A stretch of 64,000 nucleotides of DNA, from assembly GCF_009604455.1 (NCBI RefSeq), contig NZ_WEGL01000008.1, forward strand, positions 124,001 through 188,000. The letters are read 5' to 3'. Positions 18,162 through 27,034 of the stretch are shown one piece after another. Origin of the DNA: Streptomyces sp. RB17. GTDB lineage: Bacteria > Actinomycetota > Actinomycetes > Streptomycetales > Streptomycetaceae. A program made the position numbers and the translations under genes. The notes under the pieces were generated by a model that saw nothing but the letters and a program-made list of their open reading frames with translations, was not told the origin of the DNA and made no database searches. Within the stretch, counting starts at the first letter, position 1, and each line of letters opens with the position of its first letter.

Positions 18162-18848
18162 ATGCGTATTCCGGCGCACTCGGTGTGCACGGCCATCCGG
18201 GATGACATCGTCGCGGGTGTCTACGAGCGCGGCGGCCGGCTGACCGAGGACGTCCTGGCCCGCCGCTACGGCGTCTCGCGCGTCCCCGTCCGCGAGGCGT
18301 TGCGCACCCTGGAGGCCGAGGGCTTCGTGGTGACCCGCCGGCACGCGGGCGCGTGCGTGGCCGAGCCGACCGAGCAGGAGGCCGCCGACCTGCTGGACAT
18401 GCGCCTGCTGCTGGAGCCGCTCGGGGCCGCGCGGGCCGCCCAGCGGCGCACCGAGGCCCATCTGAAGGTGCTGCGCGGCCTGGTCAGGCTGGGCCAGGAG
18501 CGGGCCAGGAGGGGGAACAGCGAGGATCTGCGCTCGCTGGGCGGCTGGTTCCACGAGACGCTCGCCCAGGCCTCCGGCAGCCCCTCGCTGACCGCGATGC
18601 TCACTCAGCTGCGGCACAAGATCGCCTGGATGTACGCGGTGGAGGTGCCGCCGAGCCCGGTGGAGTACTGGACGGAGCACGGCGCCATCGTGGACGCGGT
18701 GGCGCGCGGCGACGGGGAGCGCGCGCGGGCGCTCACGGCGCTGCACACCGAGCGCGCGACGGCCGTGCACCGGCTGCGTTTTTCCGGGGCCGGCGAGCGT
18801 GTGAGGACTTCGCAACACGCCGTAAACATGTCGGGCCTCCGGCATTAA
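18162..18848 (+). CDS. GntR-family transcriptional regulator (FadR/FCD type)
   Basis: A 228-residue regulator with an N-terminal winged helix (GGRLTEDVLARRYGVSRVPVREALRTLEAEGFV) and an all-helical FCD effector domain beginning near LLDMRLLLEPLGAARAA. The FCD group usually binds small organic acids or sugar acids. ATG 18162 is chosen because GGAGG lies 6 bp upstream and the fold starts right after it; upstream in-frame codons lack a ribosome site. It is not next to an obvious target operon, so its regulon is unknown. Direct repeats upstream may serve autoregulation. Confidence 0.87.
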   Translation: MRIPAHSVCTAIRDDIVAGVYERGGRLTEDVLARRYGVSRVPVREALRTLEAEGFVVTRRHAGACVAEPTEQEAADLLDMRLLLEPLGAARAAQRRTEAHLKVLRGLVRLGQERARRGNSEDLRSLGGWFHETLAQASGSPSLTAMLTQLRHKIAWMYAVEVPPSPVEYWTEHGAIVDAVARGDGERARALTALHTERATAVHRLRFSGAGERVRTSQHAVNMSGLRH

Positions 18849-18940
18849 CACGGACGCCGTATACAAAGAAGAGGTATTCGGCCGCGGTGCATTTCCGCTA
18901 CCCCAATTCCGGTGTGCGCGCAATGAGCCCGGAAACGCAG

Positions 18941-18971
18941 AGCCGCGCCGCCCGAAAAGGGCGACGCGGCT
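18941..18971 (-). terminator. Hairpin terminator after ptsH
   Basis: Stem arms agccgcg-c-cgccc and gggcg-a-cgcggct around a gaaaa loop, located 24 bp beyond the ptsH stop on the minus strand. It may act in both directions for the two converging genes. Confidence 0.65.
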
Positions 18972-18994
18972 CCGGCGTATCGGTGTGCTGCTGC

Positions 18995-19276
18995 TCAGAC
19001 CGTCTCGGGCAGTTCCTCGAGGCCCTCGGAGACCAGCTTGGCCAGACGGTCGAGGGCGGCGTCCGCACTCTCGGCGTCGGAGGCCAGGACGATCTCCTCG
19101 CCGCCCTGGGCGCCAAGCCCCAGGACAGCCAGCATGGAGGCCGCGTTGACGGGGTTGCCGTCAGCCTTGGCGATCGTCACCGGGACGCCTGTGGCCGTGG
19201 CGGCTCGGACGAAGATGGAGGCGGGGCGGGCGTGGAGACCCTCGGCCCAGCCGACGTTGACGCGGCGCTCAGCCAT
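18995..19276 (-). CDS. ptsH: HPr phosphocarrier protein of the sugar phosphotransferase system
   Basis: A 93-residue HPr. It passes phosphate from enzyme I (at His15 in GLHARPAS) to sugar-specific EIIA components. The regulatory serine region (VNAASMLAVL, Ser47) is also present. Length and both motifs match the family exactly. The gene stands alone; a DasR-type operator 25-40 bp upstream links it to N-acetylglucosamine control, as described for pts genes in Streptomyces. The divergent neighbour is a protein acetyltransferase gene. Confidence 0.95.
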   Translation of the reverse strand: MAERRVNVGWAEGLHARPASIFVRAATATGVPVTIAKADGNPVNAASMLAVLGLGAQGGEEIVLASDAESADAALDRLAKLVSEGLEELPETV

Positions 19277-19300
19277 GTGTTGCTGCCCTTCAGTCTTCAG

Positions 19301-19316
19301 GGTTGTCTAGACCAGT
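19301..19316 (-). promoter_or_regulatory. DasR-responsive element (dre) upstream of ptsH
   Basis: Read on the ptsH strand this is ACTGGTCTAGACAACC, matching 14 of 16 positions of the published dre consensus ACTGGTCTAGACCACT. It lies 25 bp from the ptsH start codon, where a GntR-family repressor would block transcription. Glucosamine-6-phosphate is the known DasR effector. Confidence 0.85.
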
Positions 19317-19455
19317 TTCCCATATCGCGAAGCGTGCCCGGAGCGGACCTTCGTCCGCGCCGGTGTGGTGCCGGAACCGCGGCCTCGGTTCCGGCTTGTC
19401 GTCCTCCACAGACTGCCCCGCGCCGTTGTCGGACGCGAGCCGTACTCTGGGGCCC

Positions 19456-22293
19456 ATGCAGACCTCGGCGGACCGGAAGGACCGGCATCACTACCCCGCC
19501 CACTGGGAGGCGGACGTGGTGCTGCGCGACGGGGGTACCGCGCGCATCAGGCCCATCACCGTTGATGACGCCGACCGCCTGGTCAGCTTCTACGAGCAGG
19601 TCTCGGACGAGTCGAAGTACTACCGCTTCTTCGCGCCGTACCCCAGGCTCTCCGCCAAGGACGTCCACCGCTTCACACACCACGACTTTGTGGACCGGGT
19701 GGGACTCGCGGCCACCATCGGCGGCGAGTTCATCGCCACCGTACGCTATGACCGCATCGGCGCCGACGGCATGCCCGCCTCCGCACCCGCCGACGAGGCC
19801 GAGGTCGCGTTCCTCGTCCAGGACGCCCACCAGGGCCGCGGGGTCGCCTCCGCCCTGCTGGAGCACATCGCGGCGGTCGCCCGCGAGCGCGGCATCCGGC
19901 GCTTCGCCGCCGAGGTGCTGCCCGCCAACAGCAAGATGATCAAGGTGTTCACGGACGCCGGCTACACCCAGAAGCGCAGCTTCGAGGACGGCGTCGTCCG
20001 CCTGGAGTTCGATCTCGAACCCACCGACCGCTCCCTCGCCGTGCAGCGCGCGCGGGAGCAGCGCGCCGAGGCCCGCTCCGTACGGCGGCTGCTCATGCCC
20101 GGCTCGGTCGCGGTCGTCGGCGTCGGCCGCACCCCCGGCGGCGTCGGCCGCAGCGTCCTCGGCAACATCAGGGACGCCGGCTACGGCGGCCGGCTGCACG
20201 CCGTGAACAAGGCCTTCCCGGAGGACCTCCGCGAGGTCGACGGGGTGCCGGCGTACCGGTGCGTGCGCGACATCGGCGCTCCGGTGGACCTCGCCGTGGT
20301 CGCCGTACCCGCCGAGCACGTGCCCGCCGTGGTCGCCGAGTGCGGAGAGCACGGAGTGCAGGGGCTCGTCGTGCTCTCCGCCGGGTACGCCGAGAGCGGC
20401 CCCGAGGGGCGCGAGCGGCAGCGGGCGCTCGTGCAGCAGGCGCGCGCGTACGGCATGCGGATCATCGGCCCGAACGCCTTCGGGATCATCAACACCGCGC
20501 CCGGCGTCCGGCTGAACGCCTCCCTCGCCCCGGAGATGCCCCGCCCCGGCCGCATCGGCATGTTCGCCCAGTCCGGCGCCATCGGCATCGCCCTGCTGTC
20601 CCGGCTGCACCGGCGCGGGGGCGGGGTCACCGGGGTCACCGGCGTGTCCACCTTCGTGTCCGCCGGCAACCGCGCGGACGTCTCCGGCAACGACGTCCTC
20701 CAGTACTGGTACGACGACCCCGAGACCGACGTCGCCCTCATGTACCTGGAGTCCATCGGCAACCCGCGCAAGTTCACGCGCCTCGCGCGCCGGACGGCGG
20801 CGGCCAAGCCGCTGGTCGTGGTGCAGGGGGTCGGTTCCGTGCCGCAGGGACACGCGGTACGGGCCACCCGGCTGCCGCACGCCACCGTCTCCGCGCTGCT
20901 GCGGCAGGCCGGGGTGATCCGCGTCGACACCATCACCGAGCTCGTCGACGCGGGGCTGCTGCTCGCCCGGCAGCCGTTGCCCACGGGGCCGAGGGTGGCG
21001 ATCCTGGGCAACTCCGAATCGCTGGGGGTGCTGACGTACGACCGGTGTCTGGCGGAGGGCCTGCGGCCTTCGCGCCCGCTGGACCTGACGACCGGGGCGA
21101 CGGCGCAGGACTTTCACGGGGCGCTGGCGCGGGCCTTGGCCGACGCTACGAATGACGCCGTGGTGGTCACGGCGATCCCTGCCATCGGAGAAGCGTCGCC
21201 GCGGGACGCGGAGCTGGCGGAGGCGTTGCGGTCGGCTGCGGCGGCGGTTCCGGGGAAGCCGGTGCTGGTGGTGCATGTGGAGCTCGGTGGGCTTGCTGAG
21301 GCGTTGTCGGCTGCGGCGAGCACCGCACCTCAGGCCGTTGACAAGGCACCCGGTAGTGAGGGCGGTGCCCCCCTGTTCCGCCCTGCGGAACGGCTGCCCA
21401 CCGCGGTGGCGGCCAGCCCTCCGGAGGGCATGCACCTCATCCCGGCCTACCCCGCCGCCGAACGCGCCGTGCGGGCGTTGGCCGAAGCCGTCAGATACGG
21501 GCAGTGGCGGCGGGAGGCGGCTGATCCCGGGAAGGTGCCCGAGTACGACGACATCGACGAGAAGGGGGCCGCGCGGCTGATCGGTGAGCTGCTCGCGCGT
21601 GGCGAAGGACTCACGATCTCCGACGCGGAGACCTGCGAGCTGCTCGGCAAGTACGGCATCCCCGTCCGGCGCGCGCTGCCCGCGCCCACCTCCGACGCCG
21701 CCGCCGACGCCGCCCGCTCCCTCGGCTACCCGGTCGCCCTCAAGGCCACCGCCCCGCATCTCAGGCACCGCGCCGACCTGGGCGGCGTACGCCTCGACCT
21801 CGCGGACGAGGAGCAACTGCGCCGGGCGTACGCCGAGTTGACCGAGCTGTTCGGCAAGCCGGAGGAGCTGCGGCCGGTGGTGCAGGGCATGGCACCGCGC
21901 GGCGTCGACACCGTCGTACGGGCCGTGATCGACCCGGCGGCCGGGGCCGTGCTGTCCTTCGGGCTCGCCGGGGCCGCCTCCCAGTTGCTCGGGGACATGG
22001 CGCACCGGCTCGTCCCGGTCACCGACCGGGAGGCGACCTCGCTGCTGCGATCGATCCGTACGGCACCGCTGCTGTTCGGCTGGCGCGGCTCCACGCCCGT
22101 CGACACACCGGCGCTGGAGGAGCTGCTGCTGCGGGTGTCCCGGCTGGTCGACGATCACCCGGAGGTGGTCGCCGTCACCCTGGAACCGGTCGTCGTCGCC
22201 CCGCACGGAGTGAGCGTCCTGAGCGCCACGGTACGGCTCGCGCCGCCACCGGCCCGCGACGACCTCGGCCCGCGCACGATGCCGGCCTACTGA
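19456..22293 (+). CDS. GNAT acetyltransferase fused to ADP-forming acyl-CoA synthetase-like domains (PatA-like)
   Basis: A 945-residue protein. Residues about 10-185 form a GNAT domain with the acetyl-CoA loop QGRGVASALL. Next come a CoA-binding Rossmann domain (VAVVGVGRTPGGVGRSVLGN) and succinyl-CoA-ligase-like domains (MFAQSGAIGIALL). An ATP-grasp domain lies near the C-terminus (GIPVRRALPAPTS, YPVALKATAP). This GNAT-first order matches what I recall for the Streptomyces protein acetyltransferase PatA, which acetylates acyl-CoA synthetases, while enterobacterial Pat has GNAT last. The synthetase part is usually inactive in such proteins. ATG 19456 fits the GNAT start. Confidence 0.88.
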   Translation: MQTSADRKDRHHYPAHWEADVVLRDGGTARIRPITVDDADRLVSFYEQVSDESKYYRFFAPYPRLSAKDVHRFTHHDFVDRVGLAATIGGEFIATVRYDRIGADGMPASAPADEAEVAFLVQDAHQGRGVASALLEHIAAVARERGIRRFAAEVLPANSKMIKVFTDAGYTQKRSFEDGVVRLEFDLEPTDRSLAVQRAREQRAEARSVRRLLMPGSVAVVGVGRTPGGVGRSVLGNIRDAGYGGRLHAVNKAFPEDLREVDGVPAYRCVRDIGAPVDLAVVAVPAEHVPAVVAECGEHGVQGLVVLSAGYAESGPEGRERQRALVQQARAYGMRIIGPNAFGIINTAPGVRLNASLAPEMPRPGRIGMFAQSGAIGIALLSRLHRRGGGVTGVTGVSTFVSAGNRADVSGNDVLQYWYDDPETDVALMYLESIGNPRKFTRLARRTAAAKPLVVVQGVGSVPQGHAVRATRLPHATVSALLRQAGVIRVDTITELVDAGLLLARQPLPTGPRVAILGNSESLGVLTYDRCLAEGLRPSRPLDLTTGATAQDFHGALARALADATNDAVVVTAIPAIGEASPRDAELAEALRSAAAAVPGKPVLVVHVELGGLAEALSAAASTAPQAVDKAPGSEGGAPLFRPAERLPTAVAASPPEGMHLIPAYPAAERAVRALAEAVRYGQWRREAADPGKVPEYDDIDEKGAARLIGELLARGEGLTISDAETCELLGKYGIPVRRALPAPTSDAAADAARSLGYPVALKATAPHLRHRADLGGVRLDLADEEQLRRAYAELTELFGKPEELRPVVQGMAPRGVDTVVRAVIDPAAGAVLSFGLAGAASQLLGDMAHRLVPVTDREATSLLRSIRTAPLLFGWRGSTPVDTPALEELLLRVSRLVDDHPEVVAVTLEPVVVAPHGVSVLSATVRLAPPPARDDLGPRTMPAY

Positions 22294-22311
22294 CCGGGGG
22301 AGGGGGAGAGC

Positions 22312-22725
22312 ATGGAGATCGCCGGCCGTGCGCTGCCCGACGGCAGTTGGTGGGACTGGGACGTCATCGGCTGGGACGCCGGGGAACTGCGGCTCGCCGC
22401 CGGACACGACCTCGCGTACCACCACGGCCTGGAGGTCGTCTTCGTCGCTCCGCTCTTCGCGTCCTGCCCCTTCGCCTTCCAGGACCCCGTCTTCCGGGCG
22501 CCCACGGCGGAGGAGACGGCACGGCTCGTGCGCACCCTCGGGGAGACACCGGCCCTCGTGGTCGCGTTCGAAGCGGACGCCGGCGGCCCGGAGCCCCTCT
22601 CCTGTCTGATCGCCGCCGAGCGGCTGGAGGTCCGGCAGGGGGTCGTCCAGCGGCGCCCACGCGCGTGTGCGCAGGCCGGCCCCGGTCTCCGCGACTGGCC
22701 CGGACCCCCCTTGCCCACGGATTAG
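22312..22725 (+). CDS. Conserved hypothetical protein
   Basis: A 137-residue protein I do not recognise. GGGGGAGGGGGAG precedes ATG 22312, 18 bp after the acetyltransferase stop, so it is probably co-transcribed. The N-terminal 110 residues look like a compact globular domain rich in Trp and acidic residues (WWDWDVIGWDAGEL), with a regular G/C third-position bias. The tail is proline-rich and low complexity. No membrane helix or signal peptide is visible. Confidence 0.65.
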   Translation: MEIAGRALPDGSWWDWDVIGWDAGELRLAAGHDLAYHHGLEVVFVAPLFASCPFAFQDPVFRAPTAEETARLVRTLGETPALVVAFEADAGGPEPLSCLIAAERLEVRQGVVQRRPRACAQAGPGLRDWPGPPLPTD

Positions 22726-22735
22726 GATGGACGCC

Positions 22736-23323
22736 ATGGCCAAGACCAGTACGACGACCCAGGGGCTGCGCGCGGCGATCGAGCGCAGCGGCTACTACCC
22801 GGCCCTCGTGGCCGAGGCGGTGGAGGCCGCTGTGGGCGGCGAGCCCATCCGGTCGTACCTGGTCCACCAGGAGACCACCTTCGATCAGAACGAGGTGCGG
22901 CGGCATGTGACCGTGCTCGTTCTCACCGGCAACCGCTTCATCGTCAGCCACACCGATGAGCAGGCCGCCGACAGCACCTCCCCGACGCCGTACGCCACCA
23001 CCTCCACCGAGTCCGTGAAGCTCGGCCGGATCTCGTCGGTCGTGGTCAGCCGGGTGGTCGCGAATCCCGAGCAGTACGCCCCGGGCACCCTGCCCCGCGA
23101 GGTCGTGCTGACCATCGGCTGGGGCGCGGTCAACCGCATCGACCTGGAGCCCGCCGCCTGCGGCGACCCCAACTGCGACGCCGACCACGGCTACACGGGC
23201 AACTCCACGGCGGACGACCTCAGCCTGCGGGTCAGCGAGGCCGGGGACGGTCCGGAGACGGTGCGCCAGGCGCTCGCCTTCGCACAGTCCATCTCGGAGG
23301 CGACCGCGGACCTCGCGCACTGA
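22736..23323 (+). CDS. DUF5998-family protein
   Basis: A 195-residue soluble protein matching what I recall as the actinobacterial DUF5998 family: an N-terminal helical stretch (GLRAAIERSGYYPALVAEAVEAAV), then a beta-rich region with HRRHVTVLVLTGNR-like strands. AGGA overlaps the upstream stop 8 bp before ATG 22736; ATG 22727 is possible. A CGDPNCDADHGY segment could bind metal. Its stop overlaps the phosphodiesterase start by 1 bp (TGATG), so the two are coupled. Function unknown. Confidence 0.72.
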   Translation: MAKTSTTTQGLRAAIERSGYYPALVAEAVEAAVGGEPIRSYLVHQETTFDQNEVRRHVTVLVLTGNRFIVSHTDEQAADSTSPTPYATTSTESVKLGRISSVVVSRVVANPEQYAPGTLPREVVLTIGWGAVNRIDLEPAACGDPNCDADHGYTGNSTADDLSLRVSEAGDGPETVRQALAFAQSISEATADLAH

Positions 23324-24513
23324 TGTCCCAGCTCTCCGCCTGGGACCACCCGGAACCGCTCGCCCTGGACACCGCGCCGCTGCCCGAGTACGGCACCGGC
23401 TCTCTCGCCGATCTGCTGCCCACCCTGGCCGCCGGCCTGGGCGTCCCCGGCCTGACCGCCACGATCGAGGAGCTGACCGCGGCCGACCGGGTCTGCGTCC
23501 TCCTGATAGACGGGCTCGGCTGGGAGCAGCTGAAGGCGCACGCCGACGAGGCTCCCTTCCTGACCTCGCTGCTCGACACCTCGCGCGGCGGCACCGGCCG
23601 CCCGCTCACTGCCGGGTACCCGGCGACCACCGCGGTCTCACTCGCCTCGGTCGGCACCGGCCTGCCGCCCGGCGTCCACGGCCTGCCCGGCTACACCGTG
23701 CGCAACCCGGACACCGGCGGGCTGATGAACCAGCTGCGCTGGCAGCCGTACACCGATCCGCAGGCCTGGCAGCCGTACCCCACCGTGTTCCAGCTGGCCC
23801 AGGCGGCCGGAGTGCACGCCGCGCAGGTGACCTCGCCCATCTTCGAGCACACCCCGCTCACCAAGATCGCGCTCAGCGGCGGCAGTTTCCACGGACGGCT
23901 GAGCGGCGAGGAGCGCATGGACCTCGCGGCCGAGCAACTGGCCGCCGGGGACCGCTCGCTGGTCTACACGTACTACTCCGAGCTGGACGGCGCCGGACAC
24001 CGCTACGGCGTCGCCTCCGACACCTGGCGCGGCCAGCTGATGTACGTCGACCGGCTCGCCCAGCGCCTCGCGGAGCAACTGCCGCCGCGCAGCGCGCTCT
24101 ACGTCACCGCCGACCACGGCATGGTCGACATCCCGTTCGACGACGAGCACCGCATCGACTTCGACACCGACTGGGAGCTGCGCGCCGGGGTGGCTCTGCT
24201 GGGCGGCGAGGGCCGGGCGCGGCACGTGTACGCGGTGCCGGGCGCCGAGAACGACGTACTGACGGTCTGGCGCGAGGTGCTCGGCGAGCAGTTCTGGGTG
24301 GCCTCGCGGGACGAGGCGATCGCGGCAGGCTGGTTCGGGCCGCACATCGACGAGCGGGTCCACCCACGGCTCGGGGACGTGGTCGCGGCCGCGCACGACG
24401 ACGTCCTGATCATCGCGTCCGAGCGGGAGCCGAAGGAGTCGGCGCTGGTCGGCAACCACGGTTCGATGACTCCCGCGGAGCAGCTGGTCCCGCTGCTCGA
24501 AGTACGCTCCTGA
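23323..24513 (+). CDS. Type I phosphodiesterase / nucleotide pyrophosphatase family protein
   Basis: A 396-residue alkaline-phosphatase-superfamily enzyme. Metal-binding landmarks are LLIDGLGW near residue 65, a nucleophile Thr in YPATTAVSLASVGTG, YSELDGAGHRYG, TADHGMVDIP and a late GNHGSMTP. Together these suit two-metal hydrolysis of phosphodiesters or pyrophosphates. There is no signal peptide, so it is likely cytoplasmic, unlike eukaryotic NPPs. It is co-translated with the DUF5998 gene, and tdk follows 44 bp later, hinting at nucleotide metabolism. The substrate is unknown. Confidence 0.85.
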   Translation: MSQLSAWDHPEPLALDTAPLPEYGTGSLADLLPTLAAGLGVPGLTATIEELTAADRVCVLLIDGLGWEQLKAHADEAPFLTSLLDTSRGGTGRPLTAGYPATTAVSLASVGTGLPPGVHGLPGYTVRNPDTGGLMNQLRWQPYTDPQAWQPYPTVFQLAQAAGVHAAQVTSPIFEHTPLTKIALSGGSFHGRLSGEERMDLAAEQLAAGDRSLVYTYYSELDGAGHRYGVASDTWRGQLMYVDRLAQRLAEQLPPRSALYVTADHGMVDIPFDDEHRIDFDTDWELRAGVALLGGEGRARHVYAVPGAENDVLTVWREVLGEQFWVASRDEAIAAGWFGPHIDERVHPRLGDVVAAAHDDVLIIASEREPKESALVGNHGSMTPAEQLVPLLEVRS

Positions 24514-24557
24514 AGCTCCTGCCTCTCCCCTCCTTGCCGAAAGGTGCTCAACCCCTC

Positions 24558-25208
24558 ATGCCCGAGCTGGTGTTCTTCTCCGGAACGATGGACTGCGGGA
24601 AGTCCACGCTGGCTCTGCAGATAGAGCACAACCGATCGGCCCGGGGCCTCGTCGGCATGATCTTCACCCGGAACGACCGTGCGGGCGAGGGCAAGCTGTC
24701 CTCCCGGCTCGGCCTGGTCACCGACGCGGTGGAGGTCGCCGCCGGCCAGGACCTGTACGCCACTCTCGTGGAACACCTCTCGCAGGGCCGCCGGGCCGAC
24801 TATGTGATCGCGGACGAGGCGCAGTTCCTCGCGCCCGAGCAGATCGACCAGCTCGCGCGCGTGGTCGACGATCTCGGCCTGGACGTGTACGCCTTCGGGA
24901 TCACCACCGACTTCCGCTCCAAGCTCTTCCCCGGCTCGCAGCGGCTGGTGGAGCTGGCCGACCGCATCGAGGTGCTCCAGGTGGAGGCGCTGTGCTGGTG
25001 CGGCGCCCGAGCCACGCACAACGCCCGCACGATAGGCGGCGAGATGGTGGTCGAGGGCGCCCAGGTCGTCGTCGGTGACGTCAACCAGGCGGCCGGCGAG
25101 GTCGGCTACGAGGTCCTGTGCCGGCGCCACCACCGCCGCCGCATGACCGCCGCGACGGCCCGCGCGGCGGCCCTGTCCCCGGACGTCCTGCCGGTCTCGC
25201 CCGGCTGA
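24558..25208 (+). CDS. tdk: Thymidine kinase-like protein
   Basis: A 216-residue type II thymidine kinase fold. It has Walker A SGTMDCGKST, the DEAQFL motif for Mg and substrate, a lasso region ITTDFRSKLFPGS, and a zinc-site remnant with CWCGA and a later CRRHH. It phosphorylates thymidine for salvage. ATG 24558 (MPELVFFSG) matches family N-termini; TTG 24534 would add eight residues. Three of the usual four zinc cysteines are evident. A long repeat region follows. Confidence 0.87.
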   Translation: MPELVFFSGTMDCGKSTLALQIEHNRSARGLVGMIFTRNDRAGEGKLSSRLGLVTDAVEVAAGQDLYATLVEHLSQGRRADYVIADEAQFLAPEQIDQLARVVDDLGLDVYAFGITTDFRSKLFPGSQRLVELADRIEVLQVEALCWCGARATHNARTIGGEMVVEGAQVVVGDVNQAAGEVGYEVLCRRHHRRRMTAATARAAALSPDVLPVSPG

Positions 25209-25923
25209 TCCGGGACCGAAGCGGGGCGGCTGGGCCTGCACGGGGGTTCGGCCGAGGCTGGTCCGAGGGATCCGCCGAGGCTGGTCCGAGGGGTTGGCCG
25301 AGGCCGCTCCGAGGGTTCGGCCGAGCCCGGCCCGGGAACCATCCGACCGACGCTGCTCCGAGGATCGGCCCGATCCGGCGCCCAGAGCCGGCTGATCTCT
25401 CCCCGAGGGGTCGGGCGACTCCGTCCTGACGGGCCGACGGACCCCCGACGGGATCGGCTGACCTCCGAGGGGATCGGCTGACCCCCGGGGGGATCGGCTG
25501 CCCTCCCTCGACGGGATCGGCTGAACCCCCGACGGTCACCGGAACCCCCGACGGTCACCAGAATCCCCGACGGTCGACGGAGCCCGACAGGATCGGCTGA
25601 ACCCCCGGGTGGGTCGACGGAACCCCGACGGGATCGGCTGAACCCCTCCGAGGGGATCAGCTGAGCCCCGACAGGATCGGCTGAACCCATGGTGGTCGAC
25701 GGAGCCCGACAGGATCGGCTGAACCCCCGGGTGGGTCGACGGAGCCCCGACAGGATCGACTGAACCCCCGGGTGGGTCGACGGAACCCCGACGGGATCGG
25801 CTGAATGCCCTTACGGGCCGATGGAACCCCCAGCGGGATCGGCTGAACCCCCAGCGGGATCGGCTGAAACTCCGAGCAGGTCCGCTGAACCCCCGACGGG
25901 TCGGCCCAATCCACCCCCAGCGC
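25209..25923. repeat. Degenerate minisatellite, about 41-bp units
   Basis: This 715-bp gap has no convincing gene. From about 25430 it is built of imperfect units near 41 bp, such as gacaggatcggctgaacccc followed by cgggtgggtcgacggagcccc. The core gatcggctgaa appears about a dozen times. Units start with GAC(A/G)GGATCGGCTGAACCCC and end with GTCGACGGA(A/G)CCCC; some copies keep only one half. The first 220 bp hold a looser GGTCCGAGG-type repeat. Long open frames here are side effects of few stop codons. Confidence 0.85.
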
Positions 25924-26715
25924 TCAGTGCGGGTTCTGGATCACCGAGAACTCCGCGCCCTCGGGGTCCGCCACCGTCGCCACCCGGCCGTGCGGGCTGT
26001 CGTGCGGCTGTCGGATGACGCGGCCTCCGAGGTCCGCCACCTGCCGCACCGTCGTGTCGGCGTCGGAGACCTCGAAGTACGTCTGCCAGTGCGGTCCGCG
26101 GTCGCGGGGCAGGCCATGGCCCACGCCGTGCAGTCCGGCCACCGGGCGGCCGGCGAGATGGAGGGTCACATAGTCGAAGTCGGCGGACACCACCGGCTCC
26201 CGCTCGTAACCGAACACGGTCGCGTAGAACTTGGAGACGCTCTCGGTCTCGAAGGTCACCAGCTCGTTCCACGCGGGCGTGCCGGGCACCCCCGTGATCA
26301 CGGTGCCGAGGTGCGCGGCCCCCTGCCAGATGCCGAACACCGCCCCGGAGGGGTCCGAGGCGATGGCCATCCGTCCGGCCTCGGCGGCGTCCAGCGGTCC
26401 GACCGCCACGGTGCCGCCGCACTCCCGTACCGTGTCGGCCGTCTGGTCCACGTCGTCCGAGGCGAGGTACGGCGTCCAGGCGATCGGCAGCCGACGGTCC
26501 GGCGGCAGCTGGCCCATGCCCGCCACCTCGCGCCCGTCGAGCAGCGCCCGCACATACGGGCCGAGCTGCTGTGGGCCCGGCCGGAACTCCCAGCCGAACA
26601 GCTCACCGTAGAACTCCTCGGTGGCGGCCAGCCCGTGCGCCATCAGGCTCACCCAGCAGGGCGTGCCGGGCGCACGCCGCGCGTGCGGGCCGGCCGGCTC
26701 CCGTGCCTCGGTCAT
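25924..26715 (-). CDS. VOC-family (glyoxalase/bleomycin-resistance fold) two-domain protein
   Basis: A 263-residue protein with two tandem vicinal-oxygen-chelate modules, about residues 15-130 and 140-262. Each ends with a family pattern (ASDPSGAVFGIWQ and VADPEGAEFSVIQ). The first begins with CWVSLMAHGLAATEEFYGELFGWEF. VOC proteins bind a metal or small hydrophobic ligand; close relatives in Streptomyces are annotated hydroxylases or glyoxalases without proof. The gene is single. Its 3' end runs into the minisatellite. Confidence 0.85.
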   Translation of the reverse strand: MTEAREPAGPHARRAPGTPCWVSLMAHGLAATEEFYGELFGWEFRPGPQQLGPYVRALLDGREVAGMGQLPPDRRLPIAWTPYLASDDVDQTADTVRECGGTVAVGPLDAAEAGRMAIASDPSGAVFGIWQGAAHLGTVITGVPGTPAWNELVTFETESVSKFYATVFGYEREPVVSADFDYVTLHLAGRPVAGLHGVGHGLPRDRGPHWQTYFEVSDADTTVRQVADLGGRVIRQPHDSPHGRVATVADPEGAEFSVIQNPH

Positions 26716-27034
26716 CGATCACTCTCTCCCCGGCCTCTCGTGGTGGCCGTGTCGCTTCCGCTCCCCGGAAGGGATTACCCGCCGGCGGCGGGTACGTACG
26801 TGCCGGTGCCCGCATCCTCCCCGCCGCGACGGGACTTACCGCGCCGACGCTCGGCGACACCTCCCGGAGGATGCCCGGTCTGCCGCCTTTCGCCGCTTCC
26901 TGACGATGGCCGGCGGGTGTCGGCCGGCTGTACAGCACGTGCTCGATCCCATACGCCTCGTGATCGAGCCTGTCCGGCCGAGCAGAGTAGCCGGACCTGG
27001 ACGCCGCGGCCACCCCTGGCGTATGCATGGCGGC
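26716..27034. other. Intergenic region between divergent VOC and sulfurtransferase genes
   Basis: No gene is visible in these 319 bp. Small palindromes occur, such as ACGTACGT near 26795 and AGCACGTGCT at 26934-26943. It presumably holds both promoters; I see no consensus operator. Confidence 0.4.

Noticed and set aside
25106..25914. Open frames in the tdk-VOC gap considered as genes
   Set aside because: The peptides are low-complexity reflections of the 41-bp repeat, with no start signal or family pattern.
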